Below are positions 25,410 through 33,478 of a DNA stretch of 60,677 nucleotides, in pieces. Made by a program: the position numbers and the translations under genes. Where the stretch lies: positions 1-60,677 of the forward strand of contig CALJUX010000021.1 of assembly GCA_937978655.1 (NCBI GenBank). The letters are read 5' to 3'. The stretch comes from an uncultured Chromatiaceae bacterium (GTDB taxonomy: Bacteria; Pseudomonadota; Gammaproteobacteria; Enterobacterales; Alteromonadaceae). Numbering within the stretch: position 1 is the first letter of the stretch; every line of letters begins with the position of its first letter. The notes under the pieces were generated by a model that searched no databases, was not told where the DNA came from, and worked only from the letters and a program-made list of their open reading frames with translations.

Positions 25410-27044
25410 ATGTCAGATGGGGTAAAGGCTAAAATCGCAGAGCTGTCGCAGCAATATCGTGCCCGGCTGCCGCAGCAATTCAGTCAGATGAACGATATTT
25501 TTCAGAAACTGCAGCAACGCTGGAGCAGCTACGGCAGTCATGAACTGGTCAGTCGTCTGCATGTGATGAAAGGCTCAGGCGGTACTTTTGGTCTGCCGCA
25601 AGTCTCTGCCGCTGCGGCGGATGTATTACAGCTGCTGCAGCAAGACGCCGCAGATGCGGCAGGTTTTGCCGGCGCAGAGCGCAAATTGCAGCAGGCGATG
25701 GCGCAGCTGGCACAGGCTATTGCCCTTTGTTCCGTGCCGGCGGCAGCCAGTGACGCGGTGGCCGGACCTGTGCTGTCGCCACAGCCTAAGCTGGTAGACC
25801 GGCTGTTGTTGTTAGAAGACAGCGAAAGTCATGGCTATCTGCTGCAAACTAATTTGTCCGAATTTGGTTTTGTTGTCGACTGGGTAAAAACCTTCGGCGC
25901 GGCGCAGCAGTATCTGGCGGCGCAAACCCCGCTTATTGCGATTATCGATTTAAATTTGCCGGACGGCAGTCGTCAGCAGGTGTTTGAGCTGGTTGGCGCT
26001 TTGCACAAGCGCGGTGGTAAAGCCATCATCATGACCAGCGAAAATAACTTTGCCGTGCGGATGCTGGCGGTGCGGCATCAGGCGGCAGCATTTTTTAACA
26101 AGCCACCAAAAATCAATGAATTAGTGGCAAAGATCCGCCATTTGCTGGATATGGAAAACGAAAGGCCTTATCGCATCCTGATGGTTGATGATCAGGAACC
26201 GGTGCTGAGTTATTACAAAGCATTGCTTGAACAGGACGGTTTTGAATTTCGTGGCGTGATGCAGCCGGCAGATTTGCTCAGTGCGCTGGATACTTTCAGT
26301 CCGGATGTATTTATCCTCGATTACCATCTGCCGGACTATAACGGCGCCGAGCTTGGGCGCATGTTACGGCAAATCCCGCAATATGAAGCGGTGCCCATTC
26401 TGTTTATGACGGCCGAGCAAAGCAGCCTGATCAAAGATGATTTGGTCGAGCTTGGTTCTGATGATGTGATCCCGAAAAATATCAGCAGTGAGTCGTTACT
26501 GGCACAGCTCAATGCCCGGATCAGACGCGGCCGTCAGCTGCGCCAGCTGATGAAGCAGGACAGTCTGACCCGGTTGCATAACCACGGCTACATTCAGGAA
26601 CTGGCCCAGCAGCTGTTTGTACTGGCGGGTCGTACCCAAAAAAACTGCAGCCTGGTCATGCTGGATATCGACGAATTTAAGTCGGTGAACGACCGCTTTG
26701 GCCATGCCGTGGGCGACCGGGTGATTGTGTCGTTGTCGCAATTGTTACAGCAGCGGCTGCGCAAAAGTGACGCCATCGGCCGTTATGGCGGCGAAGAGTT
26801 TTTAGTGCTGCTGCCGGATACCGAACCCGCCGCGGCTTTGCAGGTGATGCAACAGATTTTGACGCAGTTTGGTCAAATTGCGTTTAGTGAAGATAAGCAG
26901 ATGTTTTCAGTCACTTTCAGTGCCGGTGTGGCCGGCAGCAATGATTTCAGTTCGGCCCAGGCGGCTTTAGATGCGGCAGACAAAACGCTGTATCTGGCCA
27001 AAACCAGCGGCCGCAATCGGGTGTTGCTGGCGGAAAAGCCCTGA
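25410..27044 (+). CDS. Hpt-REC-REC-GGDEF diguanylate cyclase
   Basis: A 544-residue cytoplasmic signalling protein. An Hpt domain (about 10-105) has phospho-acceptor H51 in RLHVMKGSGG. The first receiver (about 130-247) has D180 in IIDLNLPDGS, and the second (about 254-370) has D304 in ILDYHLPDYNG. The GGDEF domain (about 380-540) carries active-site GGEEF (460-464), the substrate motif LDIDEFKSVND, and I-site RKSD (451-454) placed for product inhibition. It should make c-di-GMP under phosphorelay control; no histidine kinase is encoded next to it. It is divergent from the flagellin-like gene across 250 bp, a link that would suit motility-related control. AAGG precedes ATG 25410. Confidence 0.9.
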   Translation: MSDGVKAKIAELSQQYRARLPQQFSQMNDIFQKLQQRWSSYGSHELVSRLHVMKGSGGTFGLPQVSAAAADVLQLLQQDAADAAGFAGAERKLQQAMAQLAQAIALCSVPAAASDAVAGPVLSPQPKLVDRLLLLEDSESHGYLLQTNLSEFGFVVDWVKTFGAAQQYLAAQTPLIAIIDLNLPDGSRQQVFELVGALHKRGGKAIIMTSENNFAVRMLAVRHQAAAFFNKPPKINELVAKIRHLLDMENERPYRILMVDDQEPVLSYYKALLEQDGFEFRGVMQPADLLSALDTFSPDVFILDYHLPDYNGAELGRMLRQIPQYEAVPILFMTAEQSSLIKDDLVELGSDDVIPKNISSESLLAQLNARIRRGRQLRQLMKQDSLTRLHNHGYIQELAQQLFVLAGRTQKNCSLVMLDIDEFKSVNDRFGHAVGDRVIVSLSQLLQQRLRKSDAIGRYGGEEFLVLLPDTEPAAALQVMQQILTQFGQIAFSEDKQMFSVTFSAGVAGSNDFSSAQAALDAADKTLYLAKTSGRNRVLLAEKP

Positions 27045-27079
27045 GCGCAGCGGGCAGCGCAGGGCGTATCAGTACAACC

Positions 27080-27976
27080 TTACATCTCGATATATTGCGG
27101 CCAGCCCAATAACGGATTCAGCATGCCTTGTTTGTGTTCAAAGGCATCCAGCTGTTCCGGCGAGGCTTGCGCCAGCGCTTTTTCGCGGTATTTCACTGCA
27201 AACTGCAGCGTTTTTAACATGGCCGGTGCGAAATTCTGCCCGATGTCGGCGCGAATGGCTTCGGCAATACCGGCCGGTAACTCGGCCAGCGCCGCCTCGG
27301 TTTGCAGCAGCAGATAATCAGTGCTGAACCAGCGCTCTTGCATCTCGGTCTGGCGAATGCGTTGTTTCAGGTCCTGTTTCACTTTGCCGTGCCCACAAAT
27401 CACCCGGTAAATCACCACTTCAGCCAGCATGCCCTCGAGATTAAAATGTTCAAAAGGATCAAGTTGTTGTTGCTGGAAAAACTGCTGTTTCAGCAAGTGA
27501 ATCGCATTGCGGCGGTTGGATTCGAGCAGCGCTTGCTGATACAGCTGCCAGCCTTGCCATTCTTCAGCGTCTGGCGGGCTTGAGATGTCGCTGAGCAGTT
27601 GCTCGTCGACATCGCCGTACAGCGATTTGCGGTTTTGCTGTTTCGGGCTGACCGTCACCAGCATGCTCCAGCCTTTTTGAAACGGCTTCATCACGCCATC
27701 TGCACCCTGCAGCAGCACCAGCGCGCGTTGTAAATCATGGCCGGATAATTCGGCAAGGCCGAGACTCACCACACCGACCACATCGTGCGCAGCCTGTTCC
27801 AGCAAATGCATTTTGTATTTGTTGTAAAACTTGTCGGCGAACTTCAGGCTCATCAGCACCGCTTTGCTTTTTAGCGTGTTGATGTCGGCTTCAGTCAATA
27901 ACTGCTGTGCTTTGCCAAAGTTCAGCACTTTGCTCAGAAATGGCCCTTGTTCCTGCTCACGTACTACTAATTGCAT
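27080..27976 (-). CDS. atcC: AtcC, cold-adaptation protein
   Basis: A 298-residue soluble, largely helical protein, last gene of the atcJABC operon, recognised mainly from gene order. No catalytic motif is evident. Helical segments include LNFGKAQQLLTEADINTLKSKAV (split near 18-40) and a Gln-rich stretch LLKQQFFQQQQLDPFEHFN near 165-183. In Shewanella oneidensis the operon is needed for growth at low temperature, and AtcC binds the C-terminal tail of the J-protein AtcJ, connecting it to AtcB. The start at 27976 has AGGA 7 bp upstream and lies 10 bp after atcB. Moderate confidence, because identity rests on the operon. Confidence 0.75.
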   Translation of the reverse strand: MQLVVREQEQGPFLSKVLNFGKAQQLLTEADINTLKSKAVLMSLKFADKFYNKYKMHLLEQAAHDVVGVVSLGLAELSGHDLQRALVLLQGADGVMKPFQKGWSMLVTVSPKQQNRKSLYGDVDEQLLSDISSPPDAEEWQGWQLYQQALLESNRRNAIHLLKQQFFQQQQLDPFEHFNLEGMLAEVVIYRVICGHGKVKQDLKQRIRQTEMQERWFSTDYLLLQTEAALAELPAGIAEAIRADIGQNFAPAMLKTLQFAVKYREKALAQASPEQLDAFEHKQGMLNPLLGWPQYIEM

Positions 27977-27986
27977 CCGGCAGTCC

Positions 27987-28748
27987 TTAATCGAGGAAAC
28001 TGAACATTTCGTCTACTTCAGCGTATTCGTCGCTGCCCTGGTTCTTCTCTTTGGCCTGCATCACCAGTTCTGTGGCGAACTTGCTGATAATGCCTTCCCA
28101 GCCGGAATTTTCGTTACGCACCAGTGCTTTAATCGACTGCTCCACTTGTGGTGTTAACTGGCGGATCAGCGCCAGCAGGCTACGTGGGTCGTCAAAACCC
28201 AGGCCGTGTACTTCTTCGTTGAGATGACGTTCGGTGTAGCTGACGGCTTCTTCTAAATCCTGCTCTTCTTCGTGCAGGATATCCTGATAAAAGTCTTCAT
28301 CTTCAATCACTTCGCCGCGATACAGCTCAATAAACGGAATGGACAGATAAAACAGCCCGGCCGGATCTTCAGCGATACATTCGAGGATCTCGGCTTGTTT
28401 TTCTTCAGTTTCCTGGGTGCGGATTAAATAAGTCAGAAAATCAAAGGTATGCTGTTTCAAGTCTTCCGCATTGTTTTTGATTTTCTCTTCCCAGTACAGC
28501 GGTTGCTGACAGACGATGTCGCGGATTTTCTCTGGTGTCATCAGCTCAGAAATAATCGACGGGAAGGAGATATCGTGTTGGCTGTTGATTTGCGTCAGCG
28601 TGACAATATCAATCTGTTCAATGACTTCGACTAACTGCGCATCTGACATTTCATTGGCAATCAGCTCAAATTTTTTGCTGGCCTGTTTCGGTTCGACAAT
28701 GGCCAGCTCTTTGATCTCGGCCACAGTAATTTCAATCAGTTGATTCAT
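27987..28748 (-). CDS. atcB: AtcB, cold-adaptation protein
   Basis: A 253-residue acidic, helical, cytoplasmic protein. The N-terminal part (about 1-90) looks like a repeat of short helices (ITVAEIKELAIVEPKQASKKF, split). A strongly acidic middle (about 155-185: EDEDFYQDILHEEEQDLEEA) follows, and the end is acidic (DEMFSFLD). The start overlaps the atcA stop by one base (TGATG at 28746-28750), implying coupled translation. In Shewanella the homologous operon member is required in the cold and, as I recall, contacts RNA polymerase, linking the DnaK/AtcJ system to transcription. Here only sequence composition and gene order are visible; there is no recognisable enzymatic motif. Confidence 0.75.
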   Translation of the reverse strand: MNQLIEITVAEIKELAIVEPKQASKKFELIANEMSDAQLVEVIEQIDIVTLTQINSQHDISFPSIISELMTPEKIRDIVCQQPLYWEEKIKNNAEDLKQHTFDFLTYLIRTQETEEKQAEILECIAEDPAGLFYLSIPFIELYRGEVIEDEDFYQDILHEEEQDLEEAVSYTERHLNEEVHGLGFDDPRSLLALIRQLTPQVEQSIKALVRNENSGWEGIISKFATELVMQAKEKNQGSDEYAEVDEMFSFLD

Positions 28749-29329
28749 CAGCGGCCTTCTCCTTTAAAGCGGATATCGTCAAAGGCATCATCATAGCCTT
28801 CTTCGTCTTCATCATCGTCGTCCTGACGACCGTTGTAGTCGTCGTCGGCTTCGTCACGCATTTCGTCGTCATCTTCGTCGTAGGATGCTTCGTCGTCGTG
28901 ATCTTCGCTGCTGGCGCTTCGGCTGCGCGCCGGCGCTTTGCCTTGTTGTTCCAGCAGATACAACACCGCACAGGATTCAATCAGCAGGGTTTCGGAATAA
29001 TCCCGTACAGTTTTCACCAGCGGCAGGTCGGCATTGTTAAAAGCCACTGTGACTTTAAATTCGTCCCAGCCCGGCAGCGTCGCGGTCTGGACCCACTTGG
29101 CCCATTTTAATTTGGCTTCTTTGCTGAATTTGACCCGGCCATAGAGCGCAACCGGCAGATATTCCGGCACTGATTCGAGCATTTCCGGATCGGCCTGCAA
29201 TATCGCTTTGATTTTGCCGCAGAATTGTTCCAGCGCTTTTGGTGTGTCCGGGTCGTTATAAGAATCGATGTTCTCATAGGCATCAGTTTTTAACTGATTG
29301 ATTTTTTGGATATTCAGTTTTTTCGTCAT
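28748..29329 (-). CDS. atcA: AtcA, with acidic C-terminal tail
   Basis: A 193-residue protein. A folded N-terminal part of about 130 residues (Trp/Lys-rich middle KEAKLKWAKWVQTATLPGWDEF) is followed by a low-complexity tail from about 135 on. That tail is almost entirely Asp/Glu with Ser, Tyr, Arg and Asn (runs such as DEDDDEM and DDDDEDEEGYDD), ending DIRFKGEGR. Acidic tails of this kind often bind basic proteins or nucleic-acid machinery; this is inference. It lies 7 bp after atcJ, with GAGGACG as RBS, and overlaps atcB. Identity follows the order J-A-B-C known from Shewanella. The GAC/GAT-rich tail coding region is repetitive (trinucleotide-like, 28790-28910) and may vary in length. Confidence 0.75.
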   Translation of the reverse strand: MTKKLNIQKINQLKTDAYENIDSYNDPDTPKALEQFCGKIKAILQADPEMLESVPEYLPVALYGRVKFSKEAKLKWAKWVQTATLPGWDEFKVTVAFNNADLPLVKTVRDYSETLLIESCAVLYLLEQQGKAPARSRSASSEDHDDEASYDEDDDEMRDEADDDYNGRQDDDDEDEEGYDDAFDDIRFKGEGR

Positions 29330-29336
29330 AACGTCC

Positions 29337-29618
29337 TCAATAAAACTGGTCCCACAGCTCTTTCATCGCTGCGGCGGGGTCTGTGACAATGACATTGTTA
29401 AAATCTTTGATAAAAGCCGCTTTGGCTTTGGAGTCAGACAGCACTTCATACGACTGTTTGACCTGATGCAGCGCCGCGGCGGCCGCTGTTTTCTCGTCTT
29501 CAGACAAGCCGAGTAACTTGTCCGGGTGGTATTTATTCGACAGCCGTTTATAGGCTTTTTTAATTTCATCTTCACTGGCGCTGGCTTTGACGCCTAACAC
29601 ACGGAAATGGTTGATCAT
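29337..29618 (-). CDS. atcJ: AtcJ, short J-domain co-chaperone
   Basis: A 93-residue protein consisting of a J domain (1-70) plus a short C-terminal extension. The HPD motif that stimulates DnaK ATPase lies at about 31-33 (NKYHPDKLLG), flanked by helix II (EDEIKKAYKRLS) and helix III (AAAALHQVKQSYEVLSD). The tail (VIVTDPAAAMKELWDQFY) corresponds to the extension that in Shewanella oneidensis AtcJ docks on AtcC. The start at 29618 has AAGG upstream; a frame 9 codons longer lacks a better RBS. First gene of the four-gene operon. Length (about 94 aa in Shewanella) and neighbours agree well. Confidence 0.88.
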   Translation of the reverse strand: MINHFRVLGVKASASEDEIKKAYKRLSNKYHPDKLLGLSEDEKTAAAAALHQVKQSYEVLSDSKAKAAFIKDFNNVIVTDPAAAMKELWDQFY

Positions 29619-29741
29619 AATTCGCCTTAATCGCGCGCTGAACATCAGGCATGGCCGGCTATGATAGCAGAATTCGGCCGCGGGCGAGGGGGGCTGCGGC
29701 CTTCAGCGGCGAAACTTTTCACTGAATTTTCGCCGCCGGTG

Positions 29742-29780
29742 GCGCGGTGGGCTGACATTAGGCTTGTCAGCCCACCGCGC
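29742..29780. repeat. 16-bp perfect inverted repeat between atcJ and rmlD
   Basis: GCGCGGTGGGCTGACA (29742-29757) is exactly complementary to 29765-29780, with a 7-base loop. It lies 124 bp upstream of atcJ (minus) and 65 bp upstream of rmlD (plus). It lacks a T-tract on either strand. Downstream bases (GGACAATA) also occur next to the repeat at 45412-45441, so a dispersed palindromic element is possible. Confidence 0.65.
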
Positions 29781-29844
29781 GGCGCGGGACAATAACTGTG
29801 TTGCCCACCGGGTAATCGATGATATTCCTCTGAAAAGGCCCGTT

Positions 29845-30789
29845 ATGTCGCTGAATGCTTCTCTATCCCGTGGCCCGGTGCTGCTGTTTGGCGGCTCCGG
29901 TCAGATTGGCCGGGCCTTATCGCCGCAGCTCAAAGCACAGGGCGCCTTGGTCATCGCGCCTGAGCGACATCAGCTGGATGTGGCGGATCTCTTTGCAGTC
30001 CGGCATTTTTTAGCGGCACACCAACCCGCGTTTATCATCAATGCCGCCGCTTATACGGCCGTGGACCGGGCTGAAACTGAGCCGGTGCTGGCTGACGCCG
30101 TTAACCGCGCATTTCCGGCACTGCTGGCCGAATATGCGGCGCAGCAGCAATGCCGCTTGCTGCATTATTCCAGCGATTATGTGTATGGTGATGATGGCGG
30201 CGCGTCGCTGGATGAACAGCGGCCTTATCAGCCACAAAGTATTTATGCCAAGAGCAAAGCGCTGGCGGATCAGGCGGTGCTCGCTGCTTATCCGGCCGCA
30301 CTGATTTTACGCACCAGCTGGGTTTATGCCGCACAGGGCGAAAATTTCATGTGTACTATGCTGCGATTGTTGCGGGAAAAGCCGCAACTGCAGGTTGTTG
30401 CGGATCAGGTCGGTGCGCCCACTCCGGCGGCATTGGTGGCACAAGTCAGTCTGCGTTTGCTGACATCATCCGTCAGCGGGGTGCTGAATCTGGCCAGTCG
30501 CGGCAGTTGCAGCTGGTATCAGTTTGCCAGGGCTATTCAGGAATTAGCGATACAACAGGGCGTCAGCGGGCTTTGTTGTCAGCACATCAGTGCGATACCG
30601 TCGTCGGCCTGGCCTGCCGCTGCGCGCCGGCCGCTGAATTCACGGCTCAATGTCACGGCGCTGGAACTTCTGCTTGGTGAGCCGCTGCCAGACTGGCAGT
30701 CAGGGCTGCAGCAGACTTTTCAGCAATGGCTGTTGTTGCAGGCGAAGGCTGGTACCAGCAGTACCCCAGAGGCTTTTCAGGAGTTTTAA
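29845..30789 (+). CDS. rmlD: dTDP-4-dehydrorhamnose reductase
   Basis: Last enzyme of dTDP-L-rhamnose synthesis, reducing dTDP-4-keto-L-rhamnose with NAD(P)H; 314 residues, slightly longer than usual. An extended SDR fold is shown by the nucleotide loop FGGSGQIG (15-22), INAAAYTAVDRAE, the STD-equivalent YSSDYVYGDD, and catalytic Y134/K138 in YAKSK. Start 29845 is chosen for AAAGG upstream and because the protein begins just before the Rossmann strand; the longer frame overlaps the inverted repeat. It overlaps rmlC by one base (TAATG, 30787-30791). rmlA and rmlB are absent here, so they must lie elsewhere if the pathway is complete. Confidence 0.88.
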   Translation: MSLNASLSRGPVLLFGGSGQIGRALSPQLKAQGALVIAPERHQLDVADLFAVRHFLAAHQPAFIINAAAYTAVDRAETEPVLADAVNRAFPALLAEYAAQQQCRLLHYSSDYVYGDDGGASLDEQRPYQPQSIYAKSKALADQAVLAAYPAALILRTSWVYAAQGENFMCTMLRLLREKPQLQVVADQVGAPTPAALVAQVSLRLLTSSVSGVLNLASRGSCSWYQFARAIQELAIQQGVSGLCCQHISAIPSSAWPAAARRPLNSRLNVTALELLLGEPLPDWQSGLQQTFQQWLLLQAKAGTSSTPEAFQEF

Positions 30790-31340
30790 TGCAATTTCAA
30801 TCACTTGGTCTGGCTGATGTGAAGCTCATCACGCTGAAAGTCTTTCAGGATGCGCGTGGCAGTTTTATGGAAAATTTCCGCCTCGACTTGTTTCAGGCCC
30901 AGTGCGGGCCTTATCCGCTGGTGCAGGATAATTACAGTGTGTCTGACGCCGGTGTGCTGCGTGGCCTGCATTTTCAGTGGCGCCGGCCACAAGGCAAGCT
31001 GCTGCAGGTCACCCGCGGCCGCATTTTTGATGTGTTGGTTGATTTGCGTCCGGCCTCGCCAACCTTCGGCCGCTGGGAAGGCATCTGGCTGGACAGCCGG
31101 CAACCGCAATTGTTGTGGGTGCCGCCTGGCCTTGCGCACGGTTTTTACGTGGCGGAAGGCCAGGCCGATGTCAGCTACAAATGCACTGATTATTACCAGC
31201 CGGACGACCAGTATGTGCTGGCTTTTGACGACCCGCAGTTGCAAATCCAGTGGCCGCTGAGCGGCCCCGTGCTGATGTCTGACAAAGACCAGCAGGGGCA
31301 ACAGTGGTCAGAATTGTTACCGCTGCTGCAGGCCGGATAA
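30789..31340 (+). CDS. rmlC: dTDP-4-dehydrorhamnose 3,5-epimerase
   Basis: A 183-residue cupin epimerase that acts just before RmlD. Family signatures are DARGSFMENF, the catalytic-His block VLRGLHFQ (H61 with R59), KLLQVTRGRIFDVLVDLR, PPGLAHGFYV and the C-terminal DYYQPDDQ. The catalytic Tyr is expected in the VSYKCTDYY region. Length is normal. It is translationally coupled to rmlD by a one-base overlap. The order rmlD-rmlC without A and B is less common than the full rmlBDAC cluster. Product rhamnose would serve surface polysaccharide; no glycosyltransferase or polymerase gene is adjacent. Confidence 0.9.
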   Translation: MQFQSLGLADVKLITLKVFQDARGSFMENFRLDLFQAQCGPYPLVQDNYSVSDAGVLRGLHFQWRRPQGKLLQVTRGRIFDVLVDLRPASPTFGRWEGIWLDSRQPQLLWVPPGLAHGFYVAEGQADVSYKCTDYYQPDDQYVLAFDDPQLQIQWPLSGPVLMSDKDQQGQQWSELLPLLQAG

Positions 31341-31545
31341 CTCCAGCTTGCCGCGCCCGTCAGCTGGTTGCAAAGCAGGGCGGCGTGTGAGAAGGCGGGA
31401 GTGATTGTTGGCACAGCGGTTAAAAAAAGTCGCTGTGGGCGGACTTGAAAAAGACTGCTTGCGTCGTTATGTACCGTTCAGTAAGTTAATTAAACCGCTG
31501 GCAACCATGCAGTTTGCCGCAACGTCCCTGAACCAAGGAATCCAC

Positions 31546-32613
31546 ATGAGTGATTTATTCAGCCCGATGCAGTTGGGCGCCCTGCAACTGAACAACCGTA
31601 TTCTGATGGCACCGCTGACCCGCACGCGCGCTGACGCCGACCATGTGCCGACGCCGATGATGGCGGAGTATTATGCCCAGCGCGCCAGTGCCGGTCTGCT
31701 GATCGCCGAAGCGACGATGGTGGCTGAGGGCAATTCTGCGTTCTGGCGCGAACCAGGAATTTATTCGGCGGCGCAAATTCAGGCCTGGAAGCAGGTGACG
31801 GATGCGGTGCACGCCAAAGGCGGCAAAATTGTGTTGCAGATCTGGCATGGCGGCCGCGCTTGTCATCCGGCGCTGAATAACGGCAAGACGCCGGTGTCGT
31901 CTGGTACTGTGGCCATTGAAGATACGGTCCATACCCCGCAAGGCAAATTGCCTTACACCGCGCCACGGATGCTCGCCGACGACGAAATCCCAGCCATTAT
32001 TGCTCAGTTCCGCCAGGCGGCGATCAATGCAAAAGAGGCCGGTTTTGATGGCGTCGAAGTGCATGGTGCCAACGGTTATCTGCTGGACCAGTTCCTGCGC
32101 GATGGCGTCAATCAGCGCAGCGGCCGTTACGGTGGCTCGCTGGAGAACCGTAGCCGCTTGCTGTTGGAAGTGGTACAGGCGGTCGTGGAGGTCTGGGGTT
32201 CAGACCGCGTTGGCGTGCGGATTTCGCCATTAAACAGCTACAACAGCATGGTCGATTCCGATCCGGTGGCGTTAACCCGCCATATCGCGGCGGCGTTAAA
32301 CCCGCTGAAGCTGGCGTATTTACACCTGATGCGGGCGGATTTTTTTGGCGTGCAACAAGGTGATGTGGTGACGGCCGCCCGTGAGGTGTATCAGGGCAAT
32401 CTGATTGGCAATATGGGTTATCAGAAAGACGAAGCGACACAGGCGGTGCAAAGTGGTCAGCTGCAGGCGGTAGCCGTGGGTGCGGCCTTTATCGCCAACC
32501 CGGATTTGGTCGAACGCTGGCAACACGACTGGCCATTGGCCGCGCCGGATCAAAGCACCTTCTATACCCAGGATGCCAAGGGTTACACCGATTATCCGGC
32601 TTATCAGGGTTAA
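31546..32613 (+). CDS. Old yellow enzyme-family flavin oxidoreductase
   Basis: FMN-dependent NADPH ene-reductase of the OYE/NemA group, 355 residues in a TIM barrel. The FMN site starts at NRILMAPLTRTRA (T25). EYYAQRASAGLLIAEAT and QIWHGGR (99-104) follow. The substrate-activating pair is H173 and N176 in VEVHGANGYLLDQFL, with Y178 after it, and phosphate binding is at IGNMGY and VGAAFIANPDL. Substrates are typically activated alkenes, N-ethylmaleimide or nitroesters. Start 31546 has AAGGA 6 bp upstream; a longer frame to 31405 has no RBS. It is monocistronic, with a very strong terminator at 32634-32669. Confidence 0.92.
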   Translation: MSDLFSPMQLGALQLNNRILMAPLTRTRADADHVPTPMMAEYYAQRASAGLLIAEATMVAEGNSAFWREPGIYSAAQIQAWKQVTDAVHAKGGKIVLQIWHGGRACHPALNNGKTPVSSGTVAIEDTVHTPQGKLPYTAPRMLADDEIPAIIAQFRQAAINAKEAGFDGVEVHGANGYLLDQFLRDGVNQRSGRYGGSLENRSRLLLEVVQAVVEVWGSDRVGVRISPLNSYNSMVDSDPVALTRHIAAALNPLKLAYLHLMRADFFGVQQGDVVTAAREVYQGNLIGNMGYQKDEATQAVQSGQLQAVAVGAAFIANPDLVERWQHDWPLAAPDQSTFYTQDAKGYTDYPAYQG

Positions 32614-32633
32614 GCGCCGGTATCGGGCTTTGT

Positions 32634-32669
32634 AAAAACAACGGCGGTGCAATACCGCCGTTGTTTTTT
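32634..32669 (+). terminator. Rho-independent terminator
   Basis: Stem ACAACGGCGGT (32638-32648) pairs with 32654-32664 around loop GCAAT. It is preceded by an A-run and followed by six T. It ends the OYE gene 24 bp after its stop. The A- and T-runs make it potentially bidirectional. Confidence 0.93.
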
Positions 32670-32769
32670 CTGCTGTAAATGAATTGCAAATTTTCCGCGC
32701 GCAGAGCTTCTCAGCAGCAGGCCTGATGCTTTATCTTGCAGACAGACTTTGCCAGCTGACATAACTCCA

Positions 32770-33471
32770 ATGACCGATTTTATTGAGATCTACGATGACG
32801 CGTTAAGCCCTGAACTCTGTCAGGCCATCATCAACACTTTTGAGCAGAGCCCGCATCGTACGCCGGGCCGCACCGGTGGTGGTGTCGACCCGAGCAAAAA
32901 AGTCAGCACCGATTTATACCTCAACGATCATGCTGAATATCAGGCGCTATTGCAGCAGATCATCGCCGTGACCGGCCATTATGCGGAGCAGTATTTTCGC
33001 AAATATCACTTCGCGCTGATTGCGCCGGTGGCTTTGACCGTGCAGCACCCGCAAACGGGGGCGCCGGTAAACCTGACTCACGAAAATTATCAGCAAATAG
33101 GCGAAGCCCGCGCCGGCGACTATATGCGTTTATTGTACCGGCTGGGTGCCATTCAGGCACAGAAGTATGACGCCGGCACGGGCAACTACAACTATTGGCA
33201 CTGTGAAGTCTATCCACAGGCGCCGCTGAACGAACCGCTGCACCGCACCTTGTTGTTTATGTTTTATTTAAATGACGTGGCTGAAGGCGGCCAGACCGAG
33301 TTTTATTATCAGCAGAAATCGATCCAGCCTAAAGCCGGCCGCATGGTGATAGCGCCGGCGTATTTCACTCACACCCATCGCGGTTGTGTGCCGGTGTCGA
33401 ATGATAAATACATTCTGACCAGCTGGATTTTGCTGCAACGCGCCGAACAACTGTACGGCAAATCATCCTGA
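32770..33471 (+). CDS. 2OG-Fe(II) oxygenase, prolyl-4-hydroxylase-like
   Basis: A 233-residue cytoplasmic dioxygenase-fold protein. The N-terminal FIEIYDDALSPELC is typical of P4Hc-type proteins. Iron ligands appear as H144-x-E146 (YWHCEVYP; Glu instead of the usual Asp) and a distal His in THTHRG (201-203). K213 in NDKYILTSWI is in the place of the 2OG-binding basic residue. The segment LLFMFYLNDVAEGGQTEF is the conserved strand pair between ligands. The substrate is unknown; relatives hydroxylate proteins or small molecules. Start ATG 32770 is preferred; an upstream in-frame TTG at 32749 has no RBS either, so the start is uncertain by seven codons. Confidence 0.8.
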   Translation: MTDFIEIYDDALSPELCQAIINTFEQSPHRTPGRTGGGVDPSKKVSTDLYLNDHAEYQALLQQIIAVTGHYAEQYFRKYHFALIAPVALTVQHPQTGAPVNLTHENYQQIGEARAGDYMRLLYRLGAIQAQKYDAGTGNYNYWHCEVYPQAPLNEPLHRTLLFMFYLNDVAEGGQTEFYYQQKSIQPKAGRMVIAPAYFTHTHRGCVPVSNDKYILTSWILLQRAEQLYGKSS

Positions 33472-33478
33472 GCGGCGT

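Noticed and set aside
31341..31545. N-terminal extension of the old yellow enzyme
   Set aside because: The extra 47 residues precede the conserved FMN-domain start, and the AAGGA at 6 bp before ATG 31546 is far better than anything at 31405.
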